Source: Euryodendron excelsum
Taxonomy: Eukaryota; Streptophyta; Magnoliopsida; Ericales; Pentaphylacaceae
Length of the DNA stretch: 64,000 bases
NCBI GenBank assembly: GCA_033060915.1
Contig: CM065381.1
Coordinates: 31,009,336-31,073,335, forward strand
Reading direction: 5' to 3'
Below are positions 46,405 through 57,829 of this stretch, one piece after another. Positions within the stretch are counted from its first letter, which is position 1. Each line of letters opens with the position of its first letter. The notes beneath the pieces were generated by a model that was not told the origin of the DNA, made no database searches, and saw only the letters and a program-made list of their open reading frames with translations. The position numbers and the translations under genes are program-made.

Positions 46405-47839
46405 TGTTGCAGCCTAGTTTTCTACCCTGAGTCTAGGTCTTGACTCGAAATAGAAACCCGATACTTTATCTCTTTGAACTCACCCTCCTATGAGGACAAG
46501 TGCAACAAGGTTTGAAATTAAGATTGATTTGATTAAGGGCTTTTTTGAAAAAGGTTTAGAATGGCCACCTAACTTTGATAAAGGTGTGTTAGGTCACCTA
46601 AAACTAAGTAAAGCTCAAAGACTAAACGTAGGATTTTTTAAAAGGGTTTTGGAAAACTTCCTCAAGAGAGGGTTTTTAGAAAAACAGGTTGGTTGGCAAC
46701 CTTTTGGAGAATGTTTAAGCCCTTTTAGAAAATGACTCCATTTTAGTCTTTGAAATAGTGATCCTAAGTTCGGGGGTTGGTTACGTGTCAGGAAGATGAC
46801 CGAAGGCTATCACTCTACCCTACCCTTGAGGTATCTACATGTCTGTTCACCGTAGGTTTCACCCACTTGAATCTTCGGTTCCTAATTGGCTCACTATGTC
46901 CACTTGAAAAGGGTTTTGAAAACGGTGTTGTCATGGATGATGCATGATACAATGCTAAGAATGTTTGAAAGAGACTTGGGTTTGGATTTTAAAAGGGGGT
47001 ATTTGATTTTGAAAAGCAGTTATGATTGTACCTATAAAGGTTGCCTACTTATCTTGTTTGGTGAGAATCAAGTTGGTTATAGTTCGGACACAGATCCAAC
47101 TGAAAAAGAACTTGTGGGAGTCTTGGAATGCTTTGAAACTTGAACACAATAAAGTTTTGATTTGAAGTTAGATGTTGGAGTGTTTTTGAAATAGAACTTG
47201 AGGGGTTTTGAAATGTTCTTTAACATAACTCGAGAGAGTTTTGGAGGTTTTTGAAAACTTGATCGGGGGTTCTTGAAAATGGGATTTGGATTTGAAAATG
47301 CTCTTGTGAACTTGTCTCCAAAAGGTTTTTGAAAATCATTTTTTTTTTTATATGTACCTTACGAAAGGTATGTTGATATTTCATTGCCTTTGAGAGGTTA
47401 GTTATGTAAGAACTAAACTTCTTCAAGATCATGAGTTTAGAAAGCATTTTTAGAAAGATTAGCTAGAAACTTCCCTTGTTTGAATATCTCATTTGATCTT
47501 GGAAAACCCTAACCATAAAAGGCCTTTCATGAATGTTATGTTTGAAAATAGTTATTGGAAAAAGGTTTTGTAAAACATTTAGGATTTGAAACCCTAATGT
47601 GGCCTTATAGGTTTCATTTGATGTATCATCATCCTTAGAAAACCCTAACCAAGAAAGGATTATGATCGCCTTAGGGTTGTGAGTTTTTAAAATCATTTTA
47701 GAAATAGTTTTTGAAAAATGGCAAGTGTCTAGCCATTTTGAATCGAGACAAGTTTGAAAGAACTTTTTAAAACATTTTTTGGTTGGAGTTGGAGTTTGAA
47801 AAAGAGTCCCAAGGTTACAATCTTGAAGCCTCCTAACCT

Positions 47840-48120
47840 TGATTCGGCAAACTAGGATTAAGGTAACCTAGGGTTAAGTTGACCTAGGGTTGGGCCAACT
47901 AGGGTTAGGGTAACCTAAAGGTAGGTTGACCTAAGGTTGGACCACCTAAAGTTTGGTTAACTAGGGTTAGATGGATTTAGTGTTGGACCAACTAGGGTTA
48001 GGTTGCTCTGAGGTTGGACCACCTAGGGTTTGGTTAACTAGGGTTAGGTTAACCTAAGATTTTGGAAGGTGGTTTTGGAATATGGTTTAGGTTTAGGGTT
48101 AGGGTTAGAGTTTGACCTTA
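47840..48120 (-). repeat. TAGGGTTAGG-like minisatellite in LTR E
   Basis: Irregular units with AACTAGGGTTAGG, TTGGACCACCTA and GGTTAACC, about 30 bases apart; counterpart of 41431-41690. It contains telomere-like words but the spacing is not telomeric. Confidence 0.75.
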
Positions 48121-49108
48121 ATGGTTTGGACATGGTTTTGGAAGGTAGTTTTATACATGCACTTGAAATGAAAATTTGAAAAATCTATGATTTTATGTGA
48201 AAAAAGAAAGATATGATTTTATGCTAAATATGAAAAGATTTGATTTGTTTCCAAAAGTAGAAGATTTGATTTGTTTCCTAAAATAGAAGATTTGATTTGA
48301 AATTAAAAAAAGAAAAGATTTGAATTGAAAAAGGAAAAATGTGAATCTTCCATGATTTTATGTGAAACTTTGGTTTGAAAAGCTTTGATTTTATATGACA
48401 CTTTAAAAACAACTAAAGAAAGTTATGCACTTTTTGAAAACATGATGCAACAAAAACTTTGAAAATCATTTTGATGCAATTTGAATGCAATGAATGCTAG
48501 AATGAAGGTTAGGGTGCAAAGCTAGGGTTTCCTAGTGCATGAGTTTCTAGGATTTCGACCTTTGCTTCAAGATAACAACACTTGTACTTATTTTGGGAAA
48601 CACTTGAAATTGATATTTGGACAAGATTAAAACAATTAGGTTTTGAAAAAGAATGGTTAGGGTTTGAAACCTTAATGTGGCTCTTGGAGGCCTTTTTGAA
48701 TATCCCACTTTCCTTAAGCAACCTTAACCATGAAAAGGTTAGAATCATTTTAAGGTTGTGATTTGAAAGCACGTTAGGGTTTGAAACCTGAATTTGGACT
48801 TTTGAAAGTCTCATTGAATATGTCACCTTCCTAGGGAAACAATAATCATGAAAAGGCTAGAATTGCCCTAGGGTTGTGATTTCTTTAAAAATAAGTTTGA
48901 AAATAGCTTTGAAAGCAACTTTGGGATGTAGTTTTGGAAAATGCCTTTGAAGGTGGCTTTAAAAACCTGATGGTGATGAATAATGCATGAACATGACAAT
49001 TATAATGCAATAAAGACATGAACATGCAAGGTTGAAAGCTTCACCACATTGCAAGGGGCCTCAAGACCACACCATGATTAGTTAGGCCAAAGGAAGATCC
49101 TCGACATG

Positions 49109-49113
49109 GTGAT
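49109..49113. repeat. Probable target duplication of element F, left half (GTGAT)
   Basis: Five bases before the F LTR; the partner lies outside the window. Confidence 0.5.
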
Positions 49114-52100
49114 TGTCACGCCCAGATTTTTCGCACTCGAGGAATACACACACAAGCGAAAAAAATGTTGTACTCTCTTGTTAGAACTCACCCTTCTATA
49201 AGAATGAATGCGACTAAGTTTGAATTGAAAAATTTATTTGAATAAAGGGCTTTTGGAAAAGATTTGGAGTCGCCACCTAACTTGATTAAGGTGAGTTAGG
49301 TCACTTAAAAAATAAGAATAATCCAAAGACTACACTTAGGATTTTTGAAAACGATTTTGAAAACATCTCCTCAAGAGAGGGTTTTTAAGAAAAACAGGTT
49401 GTTTGGCAACCTTTAGAAAACATTTAGCCCTTTTTGAAAATAACTCCGTTTTTTGTCTTTTGAAAACAGTGATCCTATGTTCGAAGATTGGTTACTTGTA
49501 GGGAAGACGCACTAAGCCATCACCCTACCCCACTCTTTCGGTACCTACATGTCAATCTACCCTAGATTTACCTATGAGAGTTTTTAATTAACATATGTTC
49601 AATCCTATCCACTTTAGAAAAATAATTTTTAAAAACTATCATGATGCATGATATGCAAGTGCAAAAAAAAATACTTGATTTGGAAATAGATTTGAAAAGA
49701 ATTTGATTTGATTTGATTTGAAAAGAAAGAGATAGAAGTTTGAATTTGGAAAAAAGATTTTGGAAATTGAAATTGAAGATTGAAAATAGAAATAGATCAT
49801 GGAATTGGAAACTTGAAGAAAATCGTAAGATTAGAGATTGGAAAGAAGTTGTACAAATAGAAATTTGAAAAATTTTGTGGAATTTGAGATTTGAAAAATG
49901 TTGTGACCGCACCCATGAGGGTTGCCTACGTATCCTTTTGGAGGAATCAGGTCAGTCGTAGTTCGGACAAAAGTCCGATTGAAAATAGAAGATATGATTA
50001 GAATAAAGAGATTGAATTGGAAATTGGATTGGAAGATTGAGAGATTGAACTTTGATTAGAATATTTGAAAAGACTTGACTTTGGAAAACTTGGTTTTAGG
50101 AAACCTAAACTTAAGGACTTCGAAAAGAAGGATCGGATTTGACTTGGAAAGATTTTGAAAAAAGAATTGACTTGAATATGTGACTTAGAAGATTAGGAAA
50201 CTTGGAATTTAGGAAATATTCGGATTAGGAAAGTGTCATTTTAGAAAAGTTTTGGAATTAGAAAAGTTTCAACTTGGGAAAGTTTCGAATTAAGAAAGTT
50301 GTCAATTTGAGAAAATCTCCACTTAGAAAAGTTTTAGGTTTAGGAAAGTTTTGAAATTGGAAAGTTTTGTTGTAAGAAAGGTTTTGAAATAGGAAATGTC
50401 GAATTTAGAAATGTTTTGAATTAGGAAAAGTTTAGTTTAAGAAAGGTCTAGAATTTGGAAAGTTTGAAGTTAAGAAAGTTTTGATTTTGGGAAACTTAGA
50501 ATTTTAGAAAGATTTTAAATTAGGAAAGATTTAGAAAAGGTTTGAATTAAGAAAGTTTCAACTTAAGAAAGTTTTGAATTAAGAAAGTTTCATTTTAAGA
50601 AAGGTTTTGAAATAGGAAAGGTTTTGAAAATAAGAAACTTTTGAAAATAAGAACGTTTAGAGAATAAGAAAGTTTTAGATTTGGAAAGATTTGAAGTTTT
50701 AGGAAAGTTTAGAGTTTTAAAAAGATTAAGAAAGTTTAAAAAGATTTAACTTAAGAAAGTTTTGAATTTACAAAGCTTTGAATTTGGAAAGATTGAAATT
50801 TAGAAAGTTTAGGATTTAGAAAATCTTGAGATTAGGAAATGTTTAGATTTAGGAAAGATTGGAAAACCTAGATTTAGAAAGTTAAGATTTAAAAAGGGGT
50901 AAAATTAGGAAAAGGTAGAATTAGGAAAGATGTGGAAGTTAAGTTTTAATTTAGGAAAGATTTTTATGTTCAAGTTTTGAAAACTTAAGTTTTAAGAAAG
51001 TAGAGAATTAGGAAGGATTTGAATTAGGAAAGATTTGGATTTTGAAGGGATTGGATTTTGTTTCTAAAAGGGAAGGTTTGATTTTGTTTTAAAAAACGGA
51101 AGATAGTATCTAGTTTCTTAAATTGGAAGATTTGATTTGGTTTCCTAAAGAGAAGATTTAATTTAACAAGGATTTGGGAAAGGGGAAGTTTTAGAAACCC
51201 TAGATTTGGAAGGCTATAGTTTTGACGTAGAAAATAGGTTTTAGAAACCTAGGTTTTAAGGCAAGTTTGAAAACCATGTTTTTGGGAAGAAAATTAGGGT
51301 TTCCTAATCGTGAATTCTAGGGCTTGATTTGGGTATCAAGAAAATGAATTTTTGGAAAGTGCGTTTTTGGAAACGAAGATTTTAGAGGAAAATCCTAGAG
51401 AAGTGTTTCTAGAAGAAAGATTTTGGGAAAAGAGTTTTTAGAAAGATTTTTGGAAAAAGATTGTTGGAGAGAGTTTTTTGAAAAGATTTTTAGGGAGCGT
51501 TTTAGAAAGTGGATTTTGGGGAGAGGATTTCGAAAAGGAGTTAAAAAAGGGAGTTTTGAAAAAATAGATTTTTGGAGGGAGTTTTTGAAAACAAACTTTG
51601 GAAAGGAGAGTTTTAGGAAAGTATGTTGAAAAAGACATTTTTAGGAAAAAAGACTTTCGAAAAGAGAGTTTTTAGAAGGTATAAAAATGTCTCACCTTCC
51701 TAAAGTGATTCTAACCATAAGAGGGCCAGAACCACTTTAGAAAAGTGGTTTTGAAAATAACAAAGGTTTGAAAATATGGTCCATGAAAGTCACTTTAAAT
51801 ATAATACTTTCCTAAAGCAACCCTAGCCATGGAAAGGCTAGAATCACTCAAGGATTGTGATTTTGAAAACAAGTTTTGAAAAAGGAGATTTTGATGCAAT
51901 TTTGAAACCAAGTTTAATGCAAACTTTGAAAACGAGTTTGAAAACGATTTTGGAGAAATGCAAAATAATGATATGCACAATGCAAGTTTGGGGTCGTGAA
52001 CATACAAGATTAAGGCTTCACCACATAATCAAGGAGGCCGAACCCACGTGGTCTCCGGTTAGCCTAAAGGAAAGCCCCCGACACAGTGACCCTCTAATAG

Positions 52101-54613
52101 TCTAATCCTACACATGGACCGGGAGCCGCTTGTTTCAAGCATGCAAAGAAAAGGGGGGAAAGAAATGGGAGATTAAAATAGAGAAAACCCAAGTGAGTTA
52201 GGAGAGAGAAGAGAAAGGGGGGAATTATAGAAACATAAAATGAAAGCCTACCTTGTGTCTTGTTTATTTTGCGCGCCTTGTTTTTCTTCGGTCTTCGTCT
52301 TGATCTTCGTCTTCAATATTCAATAGTTTGTCTTCAATATTCAAGGCTTCAGTTTGTAGCACTTCAAGTCTTCAAAGGAGGGTTGGAGGCTAGTGTATAA
52401 GTGTATAGGAGTGTGTATAAGTGTATAGGAGGCTAGGGTTTAGTGTATGGTGGCTAGGGTTTGGAAAACCTAGAGGAACTAGGGTTTTGGGAGTGTGCGA
52501 GCTCTGTATATCGAAATATAGGCTTTTTAGACTAAGTTTGCAAACCTCTTTCACGCTGGAGGAGGCTCTGTATGTATAGAGATGGGTCAAACCTGGCTCC
52601 TGTTGCAGTGGCGCCAGGCCAATTTTCCTCTTGGCGCCACTCCTAGTGGCGCTAGCCAGTTAGGAAATTTTGTAAGTCGGCAAGCAATGTATCTTTGACT
52701 AGATTTGGGCACCTATACTAGTGACTACCATGCAATTTTTAGCCTAGCTTCATTAGGAGTGACTCAGGAAAGTTCAAGAATGATTTGAAGAGGCCGGGAA
52801 TGACCCGGAAGGCTGGAGAAGAGCAGGAACAATTAGAATAGTGTCCCAAGGGTATTTGACTTGAAAAATGAGGATACGATGCGTCGAAAGGATTAACCGA
52901 GACTTTAGGGGCAAAACGGTCAATCGGATCAGGAAGCTGCCAGGTCGAACTCGAACTGTCCCGAAAGAAGACTTGAGATTTGGAAACATTATTGAGAATG
53001 TTCCCAAAGTTTTCCGGTTTGATATCCAGAGCCGGTGTGGTTGGAAAAGGCGACCGGCCCTCTAGGGGCAAAATGGTCATTTTGTATCGGGTTTGCGACT
53101 CGGAATGATCCGAAAGGATAAAGAAAGGTTGAGAATACTATGAAAAGCATTCTCGAAAAGTTACCAGTTTGATACCCAGAGCCGGTGTGGTGGGAAAAGG
53201 CAACCGCCCCTCTAGGGGCAAAATGGTCATTTTGTACCGGGTTTGCCGGAATTTACTCGGAATGATACGGAAAGATAGAGAAAATTTGAGAAAACTATAA
53301 GAAGCATTCTCGGGAGGTTACCAGTTTGATACCCAGAGCCGGTGTGGTTCCTGAGGCATTCGAATGCTTAGAGGCAAAATAGTCATCTTGACCGAAAAGT
53401 CTCGGAATTGGCCCGAAACTGACTAGAAGGCACCTAATCATGCCAGATTGCTTTTACAACAATCTTGAAAAGTTAGACTTACCGTTCTGAAGACTCATGG
53501 TGTGTTCTCGAGAAATGTGTTGAAAAAGGCCCAAGGGGCAGTTTTGTCATTTTTCACCGAAGTGGGCTAGCAGGCACTGGTGTTGACTTGGGTTTTGAGT
53601 GTTTCCGCCGCTCTGACGGCGGTCGTGTGATATAGGGGTTTGTTGGCAATTCCCAATATTGACTTGTTTGCGAGTATTTCTGCTACTTTGACAGTTTCGA
53701 TGTTTGAGAGTATTTCCGCTACTCTGACGGTTCGCGATCATTCTCGAGACTGCTTGATCTCGGGAAGCTGTTAAAAGGACTTAGCGCCTGAGAAGTCAAT
53801 TTTCTCAAAAGACGTGCCTAAACGGACATTGGCAGGCGCCAAAGGTGGACCGTTCTACCATCTAGGGGACTTGGGATCTCATCCCGGTCGGCAGGTTTAA
53901 AGGAACTTACTGTTTTGAAGAGATTTTCTTTGAAAAACCCGTCGGACCGTCTCAAGAAATAAACTTTCGAGAGAGAGGGATTGGAATTGGAAAGGGGTCT
54001 TATCGTCTTCGAAAAGACGTGCCTGATTGGAGTAGATTTACCATCTCGAGGAATAAACTGTCTCGAGAAAGGGATTGGAATTGGAAAAGGGTCTTATCAT
54101 CTTCAAAAAGACGGGCCTAATTGGAGTAGATTTACTGTCTCAAGGAATCAATTCTCGAGAGAGGGATTGGAATTGGGAAGGGGTCTTATCGTCTTCGGAA
54201 AGACGCGCCTGATTGGAGTAGATTTACCATTTCGAGGAATCAACTGTCTCGAGAGAGAGATTGGAATTGCAAAGGCGTCTTATCGTCTTCGGAAAGACAC
54301 GCCTGATTGGTGTAGATTTACCGTCTCGAGGAATCAACTATCTCGAGAGAGGGATTGGAATTGGAATTGGAATTAGAAAGGGGACTTATTGTCTTCGAAA
54401 AGACGCGCTTGATTCAAAATATGGAAAGGATAATGCCCCTAAGGGCATTTTGGTCATTTTGCTTCTCTTTGGGCCCGATGGGGCCCGCAAAGTAATGGAC
54501 AGATGGGATTTAGACTTAGAGAGTTGATTTTGATTGGAATACGTCCATATTGATTTGAGTACAAGTCTGGACGGAGCGTAGACTACCGAGCGGTAAAAAA
54601 TGGGGTGCTTACA
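49114..54613 (-). repeat. 3' LTR of element F
   Basis: 5,500 bp, the longest LTR here; minus-strand ends TGTAAGCACCCC and GGGCGTGACA. The stem CGGAC-loop-GTCCG is at about 49962-49977. Donor-like CAAGGTAGGC at 52246-52255; TATA decayed (TATACATA, 52571-52578); GGCGCC cluster 52607-52660; about 158-bp array 52890-53400; 81/87-bp array 53950-54420. Confidence 0.85.
53950..54420 (-). repeat. 81/87-bp tandem array in LTR F
   Basis: About five units, the complement of the array at 258-835. Frames open through the array are artefacts. Confidence 0.85.
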
Positions 54614-54648
54614 GTTGCCCTTCTTTTTCTGTCTTTGATTGTCAAAGA
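54614..54648 (-). other. Polypurine tract and hairpin of element F
   Basis: Minus strand AGAAAAAGAAGGGCAAC (54614-54630), with two G/A-type changes from the A and B tract, and stem-loop TCTTTGACAATCAAAGA at 54632-54648. Confidence 0.75.
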
Positions 54649-54807
54649 TAGAAAACAATAAAAGTAAGAGTCCCACGTTGACCGCGAGGCAGTCAGAGGC
54701 ACGGACATTGGGAATCTTCCGATAAAGGGGGTCGAAAATGGATATTAGGCCAAAAAGGCCTTTGAAAATGAGATTTGGCGGGAAAGGGGGTAAAGCTGCC
54801 CAGAATT

Positions 54808-55079
54808 GGACACTAGTGCCACTAGGAGTGGCGCCTTTGGCAGAAAAAGGCTTGGCGCCTCTGCTAGTGGCGCCAGGCTTAAGAGCAAAACCATAAATTT
54901 TTCTGGTTCGAACACTTACGGCATTTTGGAGAGTTTTCGCAAATTCGAGAGACATTGCGAGGAAGCTGACTTAGACATTGAAGGAGCACTTCTTGGAGAC
55001 CACGGGTGATTGCCGGAAGGAGACCACGTCGTCGAAAAAGTCGCCGGAAGAGAAGATTTCGCCAGAGAACTTCCAAAAA
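54808..55079 (+). promoter_or_regulatory. Promoter motif cluster and first (UTR) exon of the antisense PMD gene in F
   Basis: AGTGCCACTAGGAGTGGCGCC and TTGGCGCCTCTGCTAGTGG lie at 54811-54875; CCATAAATTTTT at about 54887 is a weak TATA-like site. The presumed first exon follows to 55079, where AAAAA|GTGAGT marks a donor. The region 54890-55079 is conserved in A (26868-27060, inverted). I see no protein start favoured here; the exon looks untranslated. Confidence 0.5.
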
Positions 55080-55969
55080 GTGAGTTTTCAAATTTTGTTC
55101 ATTTTGATGTGTAGAACTTCGTTTGAATCTTGTGAATAGTGGAAATTGATGTTTTGATGTGTTTTGAACATGATGGTGATATTATTTTTGCATTTTGGTG
55201 ATTGTTTGATTGAATTTGAGTGACTTTTCATGATTACGCGAAGAGGGTTTTCTGTAGGAATAGTGAATTTGTTCCTACAGGCTTGGGCATTGGGTTTTCT
55301 GGCTGGATTTTTATGTAATGTGTCTTAGAAAAATGTGTTTAACAACCGTGTGAAGTTTCCTGATTTTTTGAAAACTCGGTGAATTTTTTATTTTTTGAAA
55401 AATAGGAAAATATTTAGAACATTTAGGAAAATGAGAAAACTCAAGAAATTGATGAAATTCCTTAGAGTTTAAAGTTTGAAAAATGTAGGAATATTTTTGA
55501 AAAACATTTGAAATGATTTTGAAGAATTTTGAGGCATTTTTGAAAACTATTGATTTATTTAAAAAATAAAACATGTGTTTTGAAAATTTTAAAAAATTGA
55601 AAAGTGTGCACGGGTGCTGATGTTATGCGATTGTGACAATGTGAAGTGCACGTTTTGTGTTTTGTGTTGATGTCATGGGTGTTGTTGGGGTCATTTTCAA
55701 ACAAAATTTTGCTAAAAATTTTAGAAATTAGGGAAAGAGTTAGAAAAAGTTTTTAGAAATAAAATCCTTTTGAAGGAAAAAGACAGAATACCCTTGAGAT
55801 TTGATTTGAAGTTGAAAAATCAAAATGTGTATGTAGGAAATTTGTTTTGACTTATCATTCGAACTCTTTTATTTGTTTTGTTTGTGTTAGTTGTTTATTT
55901 CATTTTACTTTATTATGTCCATTATCTACTTGATATATTAACATTTCTCACCTTGGCTTACCTTTTTAG
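55080..55969 (+). other. 5' UTR intron of the PMD gene in element F
   Basis: 890 nt, GT at 55080 and CCTTTTTAG at 55969, one base before the ATG codon's preceding G. AT-rich throughout. Position and both sites conserved in A. Confidence 0.72.
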
Positions 55970-55970
55970 G

Positions 55971-57814
55971 ATGGCAGATGCAGGTGATGACGGCTCTGAG
56001 AGGAGACGCCGCTCGGGGAAGGCAGCTCAAACAGATTCCACTAGCAGCTCTAGCCAGTCCAGGGGTAGCCGACGGTCTACTGGGCAGGCAGCATCTAGTC
56101 AGAGTGGTCGGGGGAGTAGGCCACCTGTCGACCCCTTTCCCCCAGTTGAGCAGGCTTTCGCAGAGGAGATTGGTGCCGAGGAGGAGGTACCGAGCCTTCG
56201 GGATCAGGTGACCGATTATGGGAGAGCTTCCTCCAGGCATAAGCAGACAGATGCTGATTTGGGAGATTTGTAGATTCCGGACGTCCCACCACTCGGGGAT
56301 TTGGCCTATCATCCCAATGTATACTCCAGACAGCACTTGCCCCCTCCGCAGGTACATATAACTTTCAGAGGGGCCGTTCATCAGGTCTTTGTGACTATGC
56401 AGCGGGCTGCCCCGTCATATCGTGCCTTCTTGGCGAAGATCGGATTCGGCGCCTTCATGGGATTACAGGCTAACCGCCTGAACCGGCATTTGGTACAGGC
56501 ACTTGTTGAGAGGTGGTTCAAGGAGACCGAGACCTTTCATTTTGTCGGCTTCAAGTTAGGTCCCACTCCTTTGGATTAGGAGATTATTACAGGGCTTTCC
56601 TTTGTTGGCTGGCGGATCACCCTGCAGTCAGTTAGTAGGGACGAGGCCTGTTTGCTGCTAGACTTGCCTCCTCTTGAGCGTTCTGTCTTCCTAGTCTCTT
56701 GGATCAGTCAGGATGACCATACCTTTGCTACTGAGCCATCGCCCGCCAGGTGGGACATCATGAGACGGCGACTTGTTTTGTACATCATCTTTAGCTGTTT
56801 TTGCAACAACAACAAGTCACTCATGCCGTGTCGTTTGGTGAGTATAGTAGCTGATCATGGAGCTTTATCTGAGCTGGACTGGGGATCCTTCTCCTTTGGC
56901 TGCTTTCTTCGGTCGATGCGAGTCCGGACTTCTTCCCGTTGGGGCAGCATGACTAGTTTTTGGCCTCTCCTCGTTTGGTGGAGCTACGAGTACCTTCTTG
57001 TTTGTCGCCCTGCAGTTGTTGAGGATGACCTCTATCCTCGTGCTTTGAGGTAGGCTCGTGACTGGGTAGCCCAACGATCGGAGATTACCGATTTTGTGAC
57101 GCTCCGGGCTAACCTGGAGCTGATTAAGGCGAGGGATCTGACCTGGCAGCCCTTCATTGGATCAGTCCATTGTGAGACAGTCTAGTATTTGGTCCCGTTG
57201 TCCCTGTCGAGAGCTACTTTTCTCAGTGATGACACTTAGGAGTCCTATCTTGGAGAGCGACACTGGCGGCAGTTTCATGAGGAGTTCCGATCAGCAAGAG
57301 CTCCACCGGAGTATATGTTTGGAGCCCTGGTGGCGGGAGTGCCTATCCCTTATCAGGAACATAAGCCAGGTGTCGAGTTTTGCTTCCTCCCGATACAGAT
57401 TATACTGCACACTTTGGGGCTCATTCGGTCGGTGCCTTCACCCTATTTGAGGTAGTAGTCGGCGGGTACGCTGTTGGCCAGGAGGTGGTTGACTTGTGGT
57501 GCCGAGCCGGAGGATATGTGCCCCAGGCTGAGTTTACTGCTGTGAGAGACCAGAGAGATCAGTACCAAATGGAGCGGGATCAGTACCAGGCCAAGGTAGC
57601 TTCCTTGACGACTCGGTTATCTCAACTGGGTGGTAAGGGGTATTTTATTCTTTCTTTGCTTCTTCTTGCTCTGTTGTTGCTTAGTTCTTTTTGTATGCAG
57701 CTAATTTCTATTATATCTTCCCTGCAGGATGGTGGTGCTTTGAGTAATTATCCACCTCCTCCGATACCAGGTTTCGGAGATTTTGATCCAGATGATATCG
57801 ACTTTGACTTGTGA
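55971..57814 (+). pseudogene. Plant mobile domain (PMD) gene, antisense to element F, decayed
   Basis: Codes for a PMD protein (PF10536 family, aminotransferase-like mobile domain; host members are MAIN and MAIL proteins, with roles in silencing and genome stability). Start: ATG at 55971, one base after a splice acceptor. Residues 1-100 are basic, serine- and glutamine-rich, likely disordered. The PMD core follows at 56430-56630, with GFGAFMGL, LVQALVERW, ETETFHF and TPLD...ITGL, the family's hallmark order. The C-terminal part has EYMFGALVAGVPIPY, a short coiled coil rich in RDQYQ (57546-57620), and an acidic, proline-rich end. Breaks: in-frame TAG codons at 56271, 56577, 57051, 57183 and 57237, and a one-base loss near 57379. 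A possible small intron 57633-57727 (GTAAG...TGCAG) would shift the frame, so it is uncertain. Confidence 0.75.
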
Positions 57815-57829
57815 TAGATGCCCCTTGTG

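Larger units (their letters stand above)
46405..49113 (-). repeat. Element E: partial 3' LTR (minus strand), cut by F
   Basis: Homologous to the other minus-strand LTRs from about 46480 (CACCCTCCTA...ACAAGTGC, then GGCCACCTAACTTTGAT and TTGGCAACC). The outer end is probably TGTTGCAGCC at 46405 but could be three bases to the left. No PBS on the left, so this is the outer end of a 3' LTR whose body lies to the right beyond F. It is closer in layout to C than to A. It holds an array at 47840-48065. No TSD can be checked. Confidence 0.65.

Noticed and set aside
43033..49113. D and E as the two LTRs of one element with the LINE as its interior
   Set aside because: D shows its 5' edge and E its 3' edge toward the LINE with no PBS or PPT there; both bodies face away, so these are two insertions.
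55971..57814. PMD frame as a normal host gene that F merely landed next to
   Set aside because: It lies between F's PPT and gag remnant, and element A carries the same upstream exon and intron in the same place and orientation.
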